From: Clostridiales bacterium
GTDB lineage: Bacteria; Bacillota; Clostridia; Lachnospirales; Lachnospiraceae
Assembly (NCBI GenBank): GCA_012520815.1
Contig: JAAYNM010000072.1
Span: 1-41,159, forward strand
Reading direction: 5' to 3'
DNA length: 41,159 nucleotides
Numbering within the stretch: position 1 is the stretch's first letter; each line of letters opens with the position of its first letter. The position numbers were made by a program, and so were the translations under genes. Below the pieces are notes generated by a model. The model was not told the origin of the DNA and ran no database searches. It was given only the letters and a program-made list of their open reading frames with translations. Shown here piece by piece: positions 1-7,938 of this stretch.

Positions 1-129
1 GTTATCTTTGTTTTTATTTTTTTTTTATATATTGACTTGCGTTTTTATATATCGCTTTAACGCATAACTTTTGCATATAACTTTTTATATAGCTTTTAAT
101 GCTTTACATTTTTTGCAGTTCTATAGATT

Positions 130-1752
130 CTATAGTAAGCTACCACTTTGCATAGACGTCATTCCTTCCATAACAAATGGTATAATTAGTTTTATTAATA
201 TAACTGCGCATAGTGGAATGAAAGATAACATCTTAGCAATAGTTGTTTTATTCGATATAATATGTTCATTTTCCTGCTTATGCCTATCAAGAAAATACTG
301 TCTATCCTTCTCCATATCTTCAAAAGCAACATAAATGTAAGTATCGTCACATGCAATAAATCCATCCATTAATCTTTCAAAAGGAGGAAAGTCGGCCTCT
401 TCCTTTGCTTCGCGAAAACTTCTCACTCCTTTATATGTATATCTATCACTTATCTTAGCAAGTATATTTTTAAACACTATTGCAAACCTTTCCATTTCAG
501 AAATAATCTGTTCTATACTAATCCTATCCAAATGCATCATCATCAGGACAATATTTTGGAATCTAACAATCTCTTCTTCTCTATCCATAAGTATTATCTG
601 ACTTCTAAATTTCAGTGATATAACTCCATAATAGTATCCCAATATCACTGCCAATATAGGAACTGCCATGTATAGAAATATAGATTGTTTGAAATCATCT
701 GATAATCCAAAGCCAATAGTTAGAATAGTTGAAATAATAAAGTACGATATAGCCGTAATAAATCTCTTCACTGTGAATTCTTTAATATTATATCCATAGG
801 CTGATTCCTTAAGTAATCTATCAATCTTAATTGCTCTCTTTAGATTGCTATTGATAAGTTTGACTATTATATTTTCTATTCGGGGTCTAGTAGTTATATT
901 TTTTATCATTTCTGAAACCCCCTGTATCTTACTTCCGGCCTTTAATATGCATACTATCTTATAAATAGCTATAGACATAAGGCATAACAAAATAGTAGAT
1001 ACAGCACCAAAGCTGCCATTATAAACGTTTTCAAGTTCTGGGATGTTATAAACCGCCCATCTCTCAATCGGCTTAATAGCAAACATTGGAATAATACAAA
1101 TGCCTTTTAGCCCCATAAAGTTAGACTGTATCTTACTTCTCTTTAGGAGTTCAACATTAACTTCTTCTTTAAGATACCCTAGATTTTTAAGAAATACGGA
1201 GCCATCTTCTCTCTTTTTATCTCCATATAGCAAAACCGTTTCGCACAAAGAATAGAATGTCATGAAAAAATGATTGGGAGATATTTCTATGTAATCTTGC
1301 TTCTCTGCAAAATATGACTCTAGCAAACATTCATATATCTTTTGACCATGAACAGACATTTCATGTTCTGCATCGCCTATAGATTCCTGTAATGCTTCCT
1401 CTAACATACCGTTAAACTGAAATCTAAATTTAACATCCTCCACAAACTTTAATAGCTGCTTTAATACCTTTGTATCTAACTGTTCGAAACCTGAATCTAT
1501 CTTTTCATCCATTATGATAAAAATAATAATTCCCGTTAAGACTGAATAGTATAATGATACCTCTGCAAAAAAACATAAACCTAATATTACTAAAATCGCG
1601 GAAATGTATGTTTTAATCAGATACATATTGGTTTTACATATAATAGAATTCCTATTAGCAGGATACAAAATAGATAGTCTTCCTTCAATTTTTTGAACAA
1701 TATGTTTTAGACCCGGCATTTTAATACTAAGTTTGTAAACAATATTTTTCAT
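130..1752 (-). CDS. Tad/T2SS-F-like inner-membrane protein, two modules in one chain
   Basis: Probably the membrane platform of a Tad-type pilus or secretion apparatus, working with the CpaF-like ATPase encoded just upstream. About 540 residues, roughly twice a single TadB or TadC. I see two halves: residues ~50-275 have a hydrophobic hairpin (~50-80), a soluble helical part and further hydrophobic stretches (~215-225, ~250-270). Residues ~330-540 repeat this plan with membrane segments at ~331-347, ~357-378 and a C-terminal one at ~505-525. The start is set at 1752 because AAGGAGG lies about 7 nt before this ATG; a longer frame opening at 1797 has no such site. It overlaps the end of the upstream gene by 26 nt, suggesting translational coupling. 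The family call rests on layout, neighbours and the TadC-like C-terminal half; sequence conservation is weak. Confidence 0.65.
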   Translation of the reverse strand: MKNIVYKLSIKMPGLKHIVQKIEGRLSILYPANRNSIICKTNMYLIKTYISAILVILGLCFFAEVSLYYSVLTGIIIFIIMDEKIDSGFEQLDTKVLKQLLKFVEDVKFRFQFNGMLEEALQESIGDAEHEMSVHGQKIYECLLESYFAEKQDYIEISPNHFFMTFYSLCETVLLYGDKKREDGSVFLKNLGYLKEEVNVELLKRSKIQSNFMGLKGICIIPMFAIKPIERWAVYNIPELENVYNGSFGAVSTILLCLMSIAIYKIVCILKAGSKIQGVSEMIKNITTRPRIENIIVKLINSNLKRAIKIDRLLKESAYGYNIKEFTVKRFITAISYFIISTILTIGFGLSDDFKQSIFLYMAVPILAVILGYYYGVISLKFRSQIILMDREEEIVRFQNIVLMMMHLDRISIEQIISEMERFAIVFKNILAKISDRYTYKGVRSFREAKEEADFPPFERLMDGFIACDDTYIYVAFEDMEKDRQYFLDRHKQENEHIISNKTTIAKMLSFIPLCAVILIKLIIPFVMEGMTSMQSGSLL

Positions 1753-3310
1753 AGAAGACCTCCTTTTGCGCTTCGGTAAAGAATCTAGACATTTCATTTG
1801 CAGAGTGTACTGAAAAATTTCCTACGATATGATATGAGCCCTGCTCAAATCTAGCTATATCATTTAAGACATACCCATGAACCTTATCCGGTATAATCTC
1901 TGTGATTCTTTCTATATATCTATGTCCGTGAATATCTTTTTCCATATGAATATCAAAATTAATAGACTCAGCAACCTGTTCCAGAGCAACTACCTCGCTA
2001 TTAAATACATTACAGGATAAAAGACTGTTCCTCATGTACTTCATTAAATTGTCAGTAGTCTTTGCATGATGTGTAAAAAGAGTAAATAAAGAACCCGTTT
2101 GGGACATTTGAACCATCCACGCCGCCACAGGAGATGTCGCCACTTCACCCAAAATATTAACGACACCATCTGTCTTTTTCTGGATATCAAGACCCTCTTG
2201 TCCCGATACATAATCAGTTTCCTTAAATGAAAGAATATTCCTCTCTGGATATACTTGTCGAAGATTCAATTCAAATGACAACTCCTGAATACGCAAATTA
2301 AATGTGGGATTAATAAAAGCTATTATGCTCATTAGGAGTGTAGTTTTTCCACTTCCTTGAGAACCAGTAATACCACATACCCTGCATCCTTGTATCAGCC
2401 ATCTTAAAATGTCTACTATCCTGTCATGTCCACTATCCGTTAAAAGTTCTTGAATATTTTTCTTTTCGATAGTATCAAATTTCCTAACAAAGAATGCGAA
2501 ACTTTCTGAGAATGGTGGCCTAACCACAACAACACGGGAATGATCTTTCATTTCATTTACTATATATCCTTTTGCCTTAGATAACTGACCTGGATTTCCA
2601 AATCTGTATATATTCATACATATTCGTTCTAGTTCCCTTTCGCTTTTGAAATCTAAAAAGTCTAAATGGATGGTATTTCCTTTATAGAAAACCCATATAC
2701 TATTATAGGCTCCATCACCACCTGATACACCTCCAGATATTCCCTCTATCTTCATATCTCTAATATCATCAATTACACCTAGACCCTTATATAGGGAATA
2801 CACCCTCTGGGTTATAATATTCATCTTATCCTTAGGAGATAATCTAATAAAAAGATTCTGATATACCTCGTCCACATCCCAAGATGTTACTTTGTTAACT
2901 CTGCTATCATCTTTAATTTTGTCCATAATATTGCACTCTTCCATAAAATGTTCAAATGCCATATTCTTATACTCCTTTATAAAGCAATATAAGATAATCT
3001 CAAATTTATCCAGACTCGTGAGCTTAAATATATTATCAAATGGTATTAGTTCAAATATACTTTCCTGTGATAGGGTATTACTATTTTCTAGGATATCTCT
3101 TATAATATCCTTTACAAAAGATTTGGCATTAACATCTCCTATTCCACAATTTTTCAAGGCAATTCTTAGTTCACTCTTCTTTTCTCTTAAAATCTTTAAT
3201 TCGCTTTCTTTCATACTTATTTCACGAATATTTGTCCTTAAAATGTTGTTAATCTCTTCACTTACATACTCTACCAGCAAGGAAAAATCCAATTCATTAT
3301 TTTTATTCAT
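1727..3310 (-). CDS. CpaF/TadA-like secretion ATPase
   Basis: Hexameric-type secretion ATPase predicted to power a Tad-like pilus or secretion system from the cytoplasmic face. 527 residues. The N-terminal ~130 residues are helical and not recognisable. The core carries a Walker A, GSQGSGKTT (~316-324), an Asp-box-like ELSFELNL (~343-350), a Walker B region ending in GEV (~388-390), and a His-box-like FTHHAKTTDNL (~412-422), in the order expected for the CpaF/VirB11 superfamily. The usual Arg after GEV (GEVRG in most CpaF proteins) is absent here (GEVATS), so catalysis may be altered. The ATG overlaps the end of the upstream CpaE-like gene by 8 nt (ATGAATAA), and the next gene begins inside this one: a tightly coupled three-gene unit. 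Confident as a P-loop secretion ATPase, less so as to the exact machine. Confidence 0.8.
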   Translation of the reverse strand: MNKNNELDFSLLVEYVSEEINNILRTNIREISMKESELKILREKKSELRIALKNCGIGDVNAKSFVKDIIRDILENSNTLSQESIFELIPFDNIFKLTSLDKFEIILYCFIKEYKNMAFEHFMEECNIMDKIKDDSRVNKVTSWDVDEVYQNLFIRLSPKDKMNIITQRVYSLYKGLGVIDDIRDMKIEGISGGVSGGDGAYNSIWVFYKGNTIHLDFLDFKSERELERICMNIYRFGNPGQLSKAKGYIVNEMKDHSRVVVVRPPFSESFAFFVRKFDTIEKKNIQELLTDSGHDRIVDILRWLIQGCRVCGITGSQGSGKTTLLMSIIAFINPTFNLRIQELSFELNLRQVYPERNILSFKETDYVSGQEGLDIQKKTDGVVNILGEVATSPVAAWMVQMSQTGSLFTLFTHHAKTTDNLMKYMRNSLLSCNVFNSEVVALEQVAESINFDIHMEKDIHGHRYIERITEIIPDKVHGYVLNDIARFEQGSYHIVGNFSVHSANEMSRFFTEAQKEVFYEKYCLQT

Positions 3311-4112
3311 CTTCGCTAAATCCCGCCTTTGCCAATATCATATTTGTGGATTTATATAGACTATTTATAAAATCGAAATTCGCATCATTCCTTTTTGAAC
3401 ATATTGCCTTAGATATAAACGGTACCACCTTACCCTCACAAATAGCATCGTGAAAGTGTATATTGTAGGGAATTACTCCAATTTCATCATTAGATATATG
3501 GAACTTTTTTCTAATAGCAGCTATATCCTCATTGGATTCATCATCGTACTTGCCAACAAGAAAAACCGCTTTCTTTAAAATTTTTTCATCCGTAATTACT
3601 TCTTCAATACCATTCATACCTTGGCAGATATTTATTACAGCAACATCACTTTCCTCCAATGTTTTACGTGAAAGTCTTTTCTTTCCATTCATATTATCAA
3701 TAAAATTTATATCTCCGATTTTCTCAAGGGATTTTGGCAAAGATTTGGACAGATAGTTAGTTGCTTCCTCATCTAACCCGTTACGTACTTTTCTAGATGA
3801 GGGAACATAGTAGATACTTGTATTTCTGATATTCTTAACATTACTATATATAGATTGTTCATCTATTCTATTGAGTTTTAGCTTGTTTAACAGAGCATCT
3901 ATTCCATAAGTAGTGTAGTAATTATTTTCATCACGAATAATGTTATCATTCTTCCTACCTTCAAAAATTTCTTCGATAGGTTTGCTAAAGTAGTCATACT
4001 GCAAAAATACAGTCTTTAGTGAGTACACAACTGAAGCCATCGTACCCACCGCCAGCATATTCCCACTAGTAGCACTCTTTCCAGAAACACTACTCCAAAA
4101 TGCAATATTCAT
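3303..4112 (-). CDS. CpaE/TadZ-like (MinD/ParA superfamily) protein
   Basis: Likely a localisation factor of the Tad-type apparatus. 269 residues beginning MNIAFWSS. The N-terminal strand-loop-helix resembles the P-loop of MinD/ParA proteins, but the loop reads SSVSGKSATSGN instead of the canonical KGGVGKTT. It keeps one GK pair and lacks the signature lysine before it, so ATP hydrolysis is doubtful. The rest is alpha/beta with SDVAVINICQ (a Walker-B-like strand without the catalytic Asp-Gly) and a later strand, VFLVGKYDD. The start at 4112 is preferred over the in-frame ATG at 4124 because GGAGG precedes it by about 5 nt while the upstream ATG has no ribosome-binding site. It is the first gene of the three-gene unit and has a good promoter at 4212-4240. 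Confidence 0.6.
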   Translation of the reverse strand: MNIAFWSSVSGKSATSGNMLAVGTMASVVYSLKTVFLQYDYFSKPIEEIFEGRKNDNIIRDENNYYTTYGIDALLNKLKLNRIDEQSIYSNVKNIRNTSIYYVPSSRKVRNGLDEEATNYLSKSLPKSLEKIGDINFIDNMNGKKRLSRKTLEESDVAVINICQGMNGIEEVITDEKILKKAVFLVGKYDDESNEDIAAIRKKFHISNDEIGVIPYNIHFHDAICEGKVVPFISKAICSKRNDANFDFINSLYKSTNMILAKAGFSEDE

Positions 4113-4211
4113 ATTATCCTCCATAAAGGATGAAAAATCTGCAATGATATCTAACCCGAATTAGGTTTTATGAAAAATTGGATATCTCCAACTAAGAAAT
4201 TAGATAGCAAT

Positions 4212-4240
4212 ATTATAATATTTTTATCAGTATTTGTAAA
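4212..4240 (-). promoter_or_regulatory. Promoter of the Tad-like cluster
   Basis: On the minus strand, a TTTACA -35 (4235-4240), a 17-nt spacer and a perfect TATAAT -10 (4212-4217). Transcription would start near 4205, giving a leader of about 90 nt before the CpaE-like ORF at 4112. Confidence 0.65.
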
Positions 4241-4283
4241 TAGCATAATTCTTTTATATTCTCTTTTTTATTTTTGTCTTATA

Positions 4284-4312
4284 TTGATTTTTATGTAAAA
4301 CTATATTAAGAT
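4284..4312 (+). promoter_or_regulatory. Candidate pyrB promoter
   Basis: TTGATT (4284-4289), a 17-nt spacer and TAAGAT (4307-4312), each 4 of 6 to consensus. It would leave a leader of only ~23 nt before pyrB, too short for a PyrR-type attenuator. The match is moderate. Confidence 0.4.
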
Positions 4313-4341
4313 ATGTGAAGAAATTACATACGGAGGTGCTT

Positions 4342-5262
4342 ATGAGACATTTAATTAGTCCTATGGATTTTTCTGTTGAAGAGCTTGATGAATTACTTAA
4401 TTTAGCTACGGATATAGAGAATAATCCAAACAAATACAAAGATGCTTGTAAAGGCAAAAAAATTGCTACATTATTTTACGAACCCAGTACACGAACGAGA
4501 CTGAGTTTTGAAGCCGCTATGATTAATCTTGGTGGTAACGTATTGGGTTTTTCCTCATCAGCTTCTTCTTCAGTAGCAAAGGGCGAAAGTGTTTCTGACA
4601 CTATTAAAATGATTTCTTGCTACGCTGATATTTGTGCTATGCGACATCCAAAAGAGGGTGCTCCACTTGTTGCATCTACAAAATCATCTATCCCCGTAAT
4701 TAATGCTGGTGACGGTGGTCATCAACATCCAACTCAAACTCTAACTGACCTTATGACCATCAAATCTTTAAAAGGTCGTCTTGATAATCTTACCATTGGT
4801 CTTTGTGGAGATCTAAAGTTTGGTAGAACTGTTCATTCCCTTATAAATGCCCTAGTCAGATATACAAATATAAAATTCGTACTTATCTCTCCGTCTGAAC
4901 TTAGAATACCAAGTTACATTCGTGAAGAAGTTCTAGAAGGTAATAATGTTCCATATAAAGAGGTCACACATATGGAAGATGCTCTACCTGACTTAGATAT
5001 CCTTTATATGACCAGAGTTCAAAAAGAACGTTTCTTTAATGAAGCTGAATATATAAGATTAAAGGATTCTTATATTTTAGATAACGAAAAGATGACTCTT
5101 GCAAGCAAGGATATGCTTGTACTCCATCCATTACCAAGAGTTAATGAAATCTCCGTAGAAGTCGATGAAGATCCTCGTGCTGTTTATTTTAAACAAGTTC
5201 AATATGGCGTTTATGTACGAATGGCACTTATACTCACACTATTAGATATTCACATCAATTAA
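4342..5262 (+). CDS. pyrB: Aspartate carbamoyltransferase, catalytic subunit
   Basis: Joins carbamoyl phosphate to L-aspartate to give N-carbamoyl-L-aspartate, the committed step of pyrimidine synthesis, in the cytoplasm. About 306 residues, normal for the family. The carbamoyl-phosphate motif [12 protein letters not shown] is near residue 50, followed by [12 protein letters not shown] (the 80s loop with catalytic Ser/Lys), a [15 protein letters not shown] segment (~130) and MTRVQKERF plus HPLPRVNEI in the C-terminal aspartate-binding domain. The start at 4342 has CGGAGG 5 nt upstream; an in-frame GTG at 4315 would add nine residues without a ribosome-binding site. pyrI follows after 9 nt, so the two subunits are co-expressed as in class B ATCases. 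Confidence 0.97.
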   Translation: MRHLISPMDFSVEELDELLNLATDIENNPNKYKDACKGKKIATLFYEPSTRTRLSFEAAMINLGGNVLGFSSSASSSVAKGESVSDTIKMISCYADICAMRHPKEGAPLVASTKSSIPVINAGDGGHQHPTQTLTDLMTIKSLKGRLDNLTIGLCGDLKFGRTVHSLINALVRYTNIKFVLISPSELRIPSYIREEVLEGNNVPYKEVTHMEDALPDLDILYMTRVQKERFFNEAEYIRLKDSYILDNEKMTLASKDMLVLHPLPRVNEISVEVDEDPRAVYFKQVQYGVYVRMALILTLLDIHIN

Positions 5263-5271
5263 GGAGGCGCT

Positions 5272-5700
5272 ATGTTAAACGTAGGAAGTTTAAAAGAAGG
5301 CTTTGTACTTGACCATATTCAAGCCGGTAAAAGTATGGATATATATAATTACCTTGGACTGGACAAACTTGATTGCCAAGTAGCTATTATTAAAAATGCA
5401 AAAAGTAATAAAATGGGACGCAAAGACATCATTAAGATAGAATGTTCCCTAGATGTAATTAATCTTGATATTTTAGGTTACATAGACCATAACATAACTG
5501 TTAATATTATCCATGACCGTAGTATTGTTGAAAAGAAACAACTTATGCTCCCGAAGACAATAAAAAATGTCTTAAAGTGTAAAAACCCACGCTGCATTAC
5601 TTCCATTGAACAAGAACTTGATCAAATATTTATCTTAACTGATAAAACCAAGGAAATCTATAGATGCAGATATTGCGAAGAAAAGTATTCTAATCTATAG
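5272..5700 (+). CDS. pyrI: Aspartate carbamoyltransferase, regulatory subunit
   Basis: Non-catalytic subunit that binds nucleotide effectors and docks onto PyrB through a structural zinc site. 142 residues, slightly shorter than the E. coli protein. The N-terminal domain (~1-95) is the allosteric nucleotide-binding ferredoxin-like fold. The C-terminal zinc domain shows the expected four cysteines as CKNPRC (C-x4-C) and CRYC (C-x2-C). AAGGAGG overlaps the pyrB stop codon and lies 4 nt before the ATG, so translation is probably coupled. A bidirectional terminator shared with rnpB follows about 50 nt downstream. Confidence 0.95.
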   Translation: MLNVGSLKEGFVLDHIQAGKSMDIYNYLGLDKLDCQVAIIKNAKSNKMGRKDIIKIECSLDVINLDILGYIDHNITVNIIHDRSIVEKKQLMLPKTIKNVLKCKNPRCITSIEQELDQIFILTDKTKEIYRCRYCEEKYSNL

Positions 5701-5749
5701 TGATATAACACATTTGTAACTGCTGTTTATATTGATAATATACAACAAA

Positions 5750-5780
5750 AAAAGAGATGAAAAATTCATCTCTTTTTTTT
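5750..5780. terminator. Bidirectional terminator between pyrI and rnpB
   Basis: AAAGAGATGAA and its complement TTCATCTCTTT flank a short loop. A-rich sequence lies on the left and a T-run on the right, so the hairpin is followed by U in both directions. It would end pyrBI (plus) and rnpB (minus), which converge here. Confidence 0.85.
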
Positions 5781-6125
5781 AATGAGTCTGACTATAAGCC
5801 GGGTTATGTTTTTGATGATCATCTATCTAGATCTGGTGTCGCCACCAGATTCAAGCGACCTACCCGAAGACTGACGGGCCATCATATGTCTTCTATTCGG
5901 TCTTGCTTCGAATGGGGTTTACATGGCCCTGCCTGTTACCAAGCAGGCGGTAGTCTCTTACACTGCCTTTCCACCCTTACCACTTGCGTGGCGGTATATC
6001 TCTGTTGCACTATCCTTAGAGTCGCCTCCACCAGACGTTATCTGGCATCCTGCCCTATGAAGCCCGGACTTTCCTCACCTGCAGCCTTTCGTTTCTGCAG
6101 CCGCGATCATCTGTCAAACTCATTT
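5781..6125 (-). ncRNA. rnpB: RNase P RNA
   Basis: Catalytic RNA of RNase P, which removes 5' leaders from pre-tRNAs. Read on the minus strand it contains the conserved core GAGGAAAGTCCGGGCT near the 5' end, AGGGTGGAAAGGCAGTG in the middle and the 3' segment ending in CCCGGCTTATAGTCAGACTC. The ends (AATGAGTTTGAC and GTCAGACTCATT) pair as helix P1, which sets the limits at about 6125 and 5781. At ~345 nt it is a normal length. It has its own strong promoter just upstream and a terminator directly after P1. An open frame on the opposite strand is only its shadow. Exact termini are estimated to within a few nucleotides. Confidence 0.96.
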
Positions 6126-6145
6126 AGAAAAAGGCTTCAATTCAC

Positions 6146-6174
6146 AATATAACATTGCATATTTATTTTGTCAA
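6146..6174 (-). promoter_or_regulatory. rnpB promoter
   Basis: Minus strand: a perfect TTGACA (6169-6174), a 17-nt spacer and TATATT (6146-6151). The predicted start near 6138 fits the RNA 5' end. I see no clear terminator between the upstream kinase gene (stop at 6225) and this promoter, so some readthrough into rnpB is possible. Confidence 0.85.
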
Positions 6175-6224
6175 TAATACTTAAAGCTGTACGCTATCAT
6201 AATTCAGAGAATAACTTTTCAAAA

Positions 6225-7901
6225 TTATACTTTAAAGCATCCTCCTCCGACAAATTCCCTAACTAAAGAATTTGATGGAATCTTTTCACTAGATACTCCA
6301 AGGAAGTATCCCAAAAATTTGATAAGTCTATTTGCCTCATCATAATGTGGCGAACTTTTTGGTATTTGGAAAAGTAATGGTTCTGCATATTGCTTGATAA
6401 CACTTAACTCATATATAAGTGCTGAATTAAACATTACATCTGCCTCCTCCTGAAATGGGAAGATATAATTTTCTTCTCCTTTTCTAACAGAGGCCCATCT
6501 TGCAATAGTGTCCTCAGCTGAAGTTCCGCGAGTCCTTGCATCTCGAACAATTCTTCTAAGTAATCTTCCATCTGTAGTTGGAATCCTATTATGTTCGTCA
6601 ATATTGAGCTGTGTCAATGCACTAATATATATTTTGAATTTACTGTCCTTATCTAGAGCATAAGACAATTTGTCATTCAGGCAATGAATACCCTCAATAA
6701 CCAATATATCATCTTTTCCAAGTTTTAATTTTTTGCCTTTATATTCTCTTTTCCCAGTTATAAAATTATATGTAGGCATCTCTACCGTTTCACCCTTTCC
6801 AAGGGCAAGCATATCCTTATTGAATAATTCTACATCAAGAGCTTCTAATATTTCATAGTTATAGTCACCATTTTCATCTCTAGGTGTATTTTCTCTATTT
6901 ACAAAATAATCATCTACCGCTATTGGGTGAGGTTTTAAACCTAAAGCCCTAAGTTGTATAGATAATCTATGAGAAAATGTTGTTTTTCCTGAGGATGTAG
7001 GACCAGCAATCATTACATATTTAATATCTTTTCTGCCTGCGATTTCATTGGCTATTTCACCTATCTTCTTCTCTTGGAGGGCCTCTTGAACTAAAATCAT
7101 ATCTTCAATATTTCCATCTGAAACATGCTCATTTAATGCACCTACAGTATCAATTTCTAGCATCTCACTCCATGTAGATGATTCTTTTAAAACTCTAAAA
7201 ACCTTATCTTGAGGTTCAAAAGGTGGTACTACCTCTGGTGCCTCCTTTACTGGAAGTTGTAATACAAACCCTTCATCATATGGATATAATTTAAAATGTT
7301 TTACATATCCAGTAGATGGAACCATATATCCATAAAAATAATCTTCGAATCCATTAAGAGAATATATATTTACACTTGAACTACGTCTATACCTAAATAA
7401 TTTCACCTTGTCATTCATTCCGTGTTTTTTAAATCTTTCAATAGCTTCCGGTGTATCTACAGATGTTTTATTTATAGGATAATTATGTTCAGCCATTGAT
7501 TCCATATTCTTTTGAACTTTTTGTAAAAGTTCCTCGCTTATCCTAATATCTCCACTTACTTTGCAGTAATATCCCTTGCTTAAAGAGTACATTACACTTA
7601 TTTTTTCTATGCTTTGCTTTCCACAAATATCATAAAAAGATTTGAGCATCATAAGAGTAGCTGTTCTCCTATATGCGTTAATTCCGCATGTTGTGCTAGT
7701 TGTGATAAACTCCACCTTACAACTATTTGATACCTTTTTACTAAGTTCAGATAATTTTCCATCAATCCATGCTAGAACAATATCATTTTCATATTGATTC
7801 TTAAAATCTTCTGCTATTGTAACAAGGGTCGTCCCTACAGGATACTCGACCGCCTTATCACCTACAGTTACTGTAACTACTTCATTAAAATTATCACTCA
7901 T
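6225..7901 (-). CDS. Uridine-kinase-like P-loop kinase fused to a ThrRS-like TGS/SAD module
   Basis: 558 residues in two parts. Residues 1-65 are a TGS domain. Residues ~70-215 align by eye with the second N-terminal (editing/SAD) domain of the ThrRS encoded in this same window, but the four metal/editing residues are replaced: the HxxxH pair by R79 and L83, the Cys by F189 and the last His by M193. Residues ~290-558 are a phosphoribulokinase/uridine-kinase fold with Walker A GPTSSGKTT (300-308), AVDDYFVNREN and DILVIEGIHCLN. Such proteins are usually annotated as uridine kinase or nucleoside kinase; I do not know the true substrate. The ATG is the only start in frame (TAA lies two codons upstream), yet its AAGGAG is 24 nt away with a hairpin between. 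Last gene of the deoD-dgt-dnaG-rpoD-trmK run. Confidence 0.85.
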   Translation of the reverse strand: MSDNFNEVVTVTVGDKAVEYPVGTTLVTIAEDFKNQYENDIVLAWIDGKLSELSKKVSNSCKVEFITTSTTCGINAYRRTATLMMLKSFYDICGKQSIEKISVMYSLSKGYYCKVSGDIRISEELLQKVQKNMESMAEHNYPINKTSVDTPEAIERFKKHGMNDKVKLFRYRRSSSVNIYSLNGFEDYFYGYMVPSTGYVKHFKLYPYDEGFVLQLPVKEAPEVVPPFEPQDKVFRVLKESSTWSEMLEIDTVGALNEHVSDGNIEDMILVQEALQEKKIGEIANEIAGRKDIKYVMIAGPTSSGKTTFSHRLSIQLRALGLKPHPIAVDDYFVNRENTPRDENGDYNYEILEALDVELFNKDMLALGKGETVEMPTYNFITGKREYKGKKLKLGKDDILVIEGIHCLNDKLSYALDKDSKFKIYISALTQLNIDEHNRIPTTDGRLLRRIVRDARTRGTSAEDTIARWASVRKGEENYIFPFQEEADVMFNSALIYELSVIKQYAEPLLFQIPKSSPHYDEANRLIKFLGYFLGVSSEKIPSNSLVREFVGGGCFKV

Positions 7902-7935
7902 TCTTTATCCAAGCAAAAATGCTTGCTCCTTTCAT
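7894..7935 (-). promoter_or_regulatory. Translation-initiation hairpin or 13-codon leader ORF before the kinase gene
   Basis: On the minus strand AAGGAG (7926-7931) is followed at once by the inverted repeat CAAGC-ATTTTT-GCTTG (7910-7925), then 8 nt and the kinase ATG. Folding the hairpin would shorten the Shine-Dalgarno spacing from 24 to about 8 nt. The same stretch also encodes a 13-codon frame (ATG at 7935, TGA at 7894-7896) that begins 3 nt after the trmK stop and ends overlapping the kinase start. Either could set kinase translation. Confidence 0.5.
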
Positions 7936-7938
7936 AGT

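Noticed and set aside
71-334. 87-codon plus-strand frame at the left edge
   Set aside because: Mostly antisense to the Tad-like membrane protein gene; its hydrophobic character mirrors that gene.
1727-1797. Longer N-terminus for the double-F membrane protein (ATG at 1797)
   Set aside because: No ribosome-binding site; the ATG at 1752 has a near-perfect one.
4254-4457. 67-codon minus-strand frame across the pyrB start
   Set aside because: It overlaps pyrB and its promoter, has no ribosome-binding site and no recognisable product.
5757-6152. 131-codon plus-strand open frame
   Set aside because: It lies antisense to the RNase P RNA gene and its sequence is explained by RNA structure.
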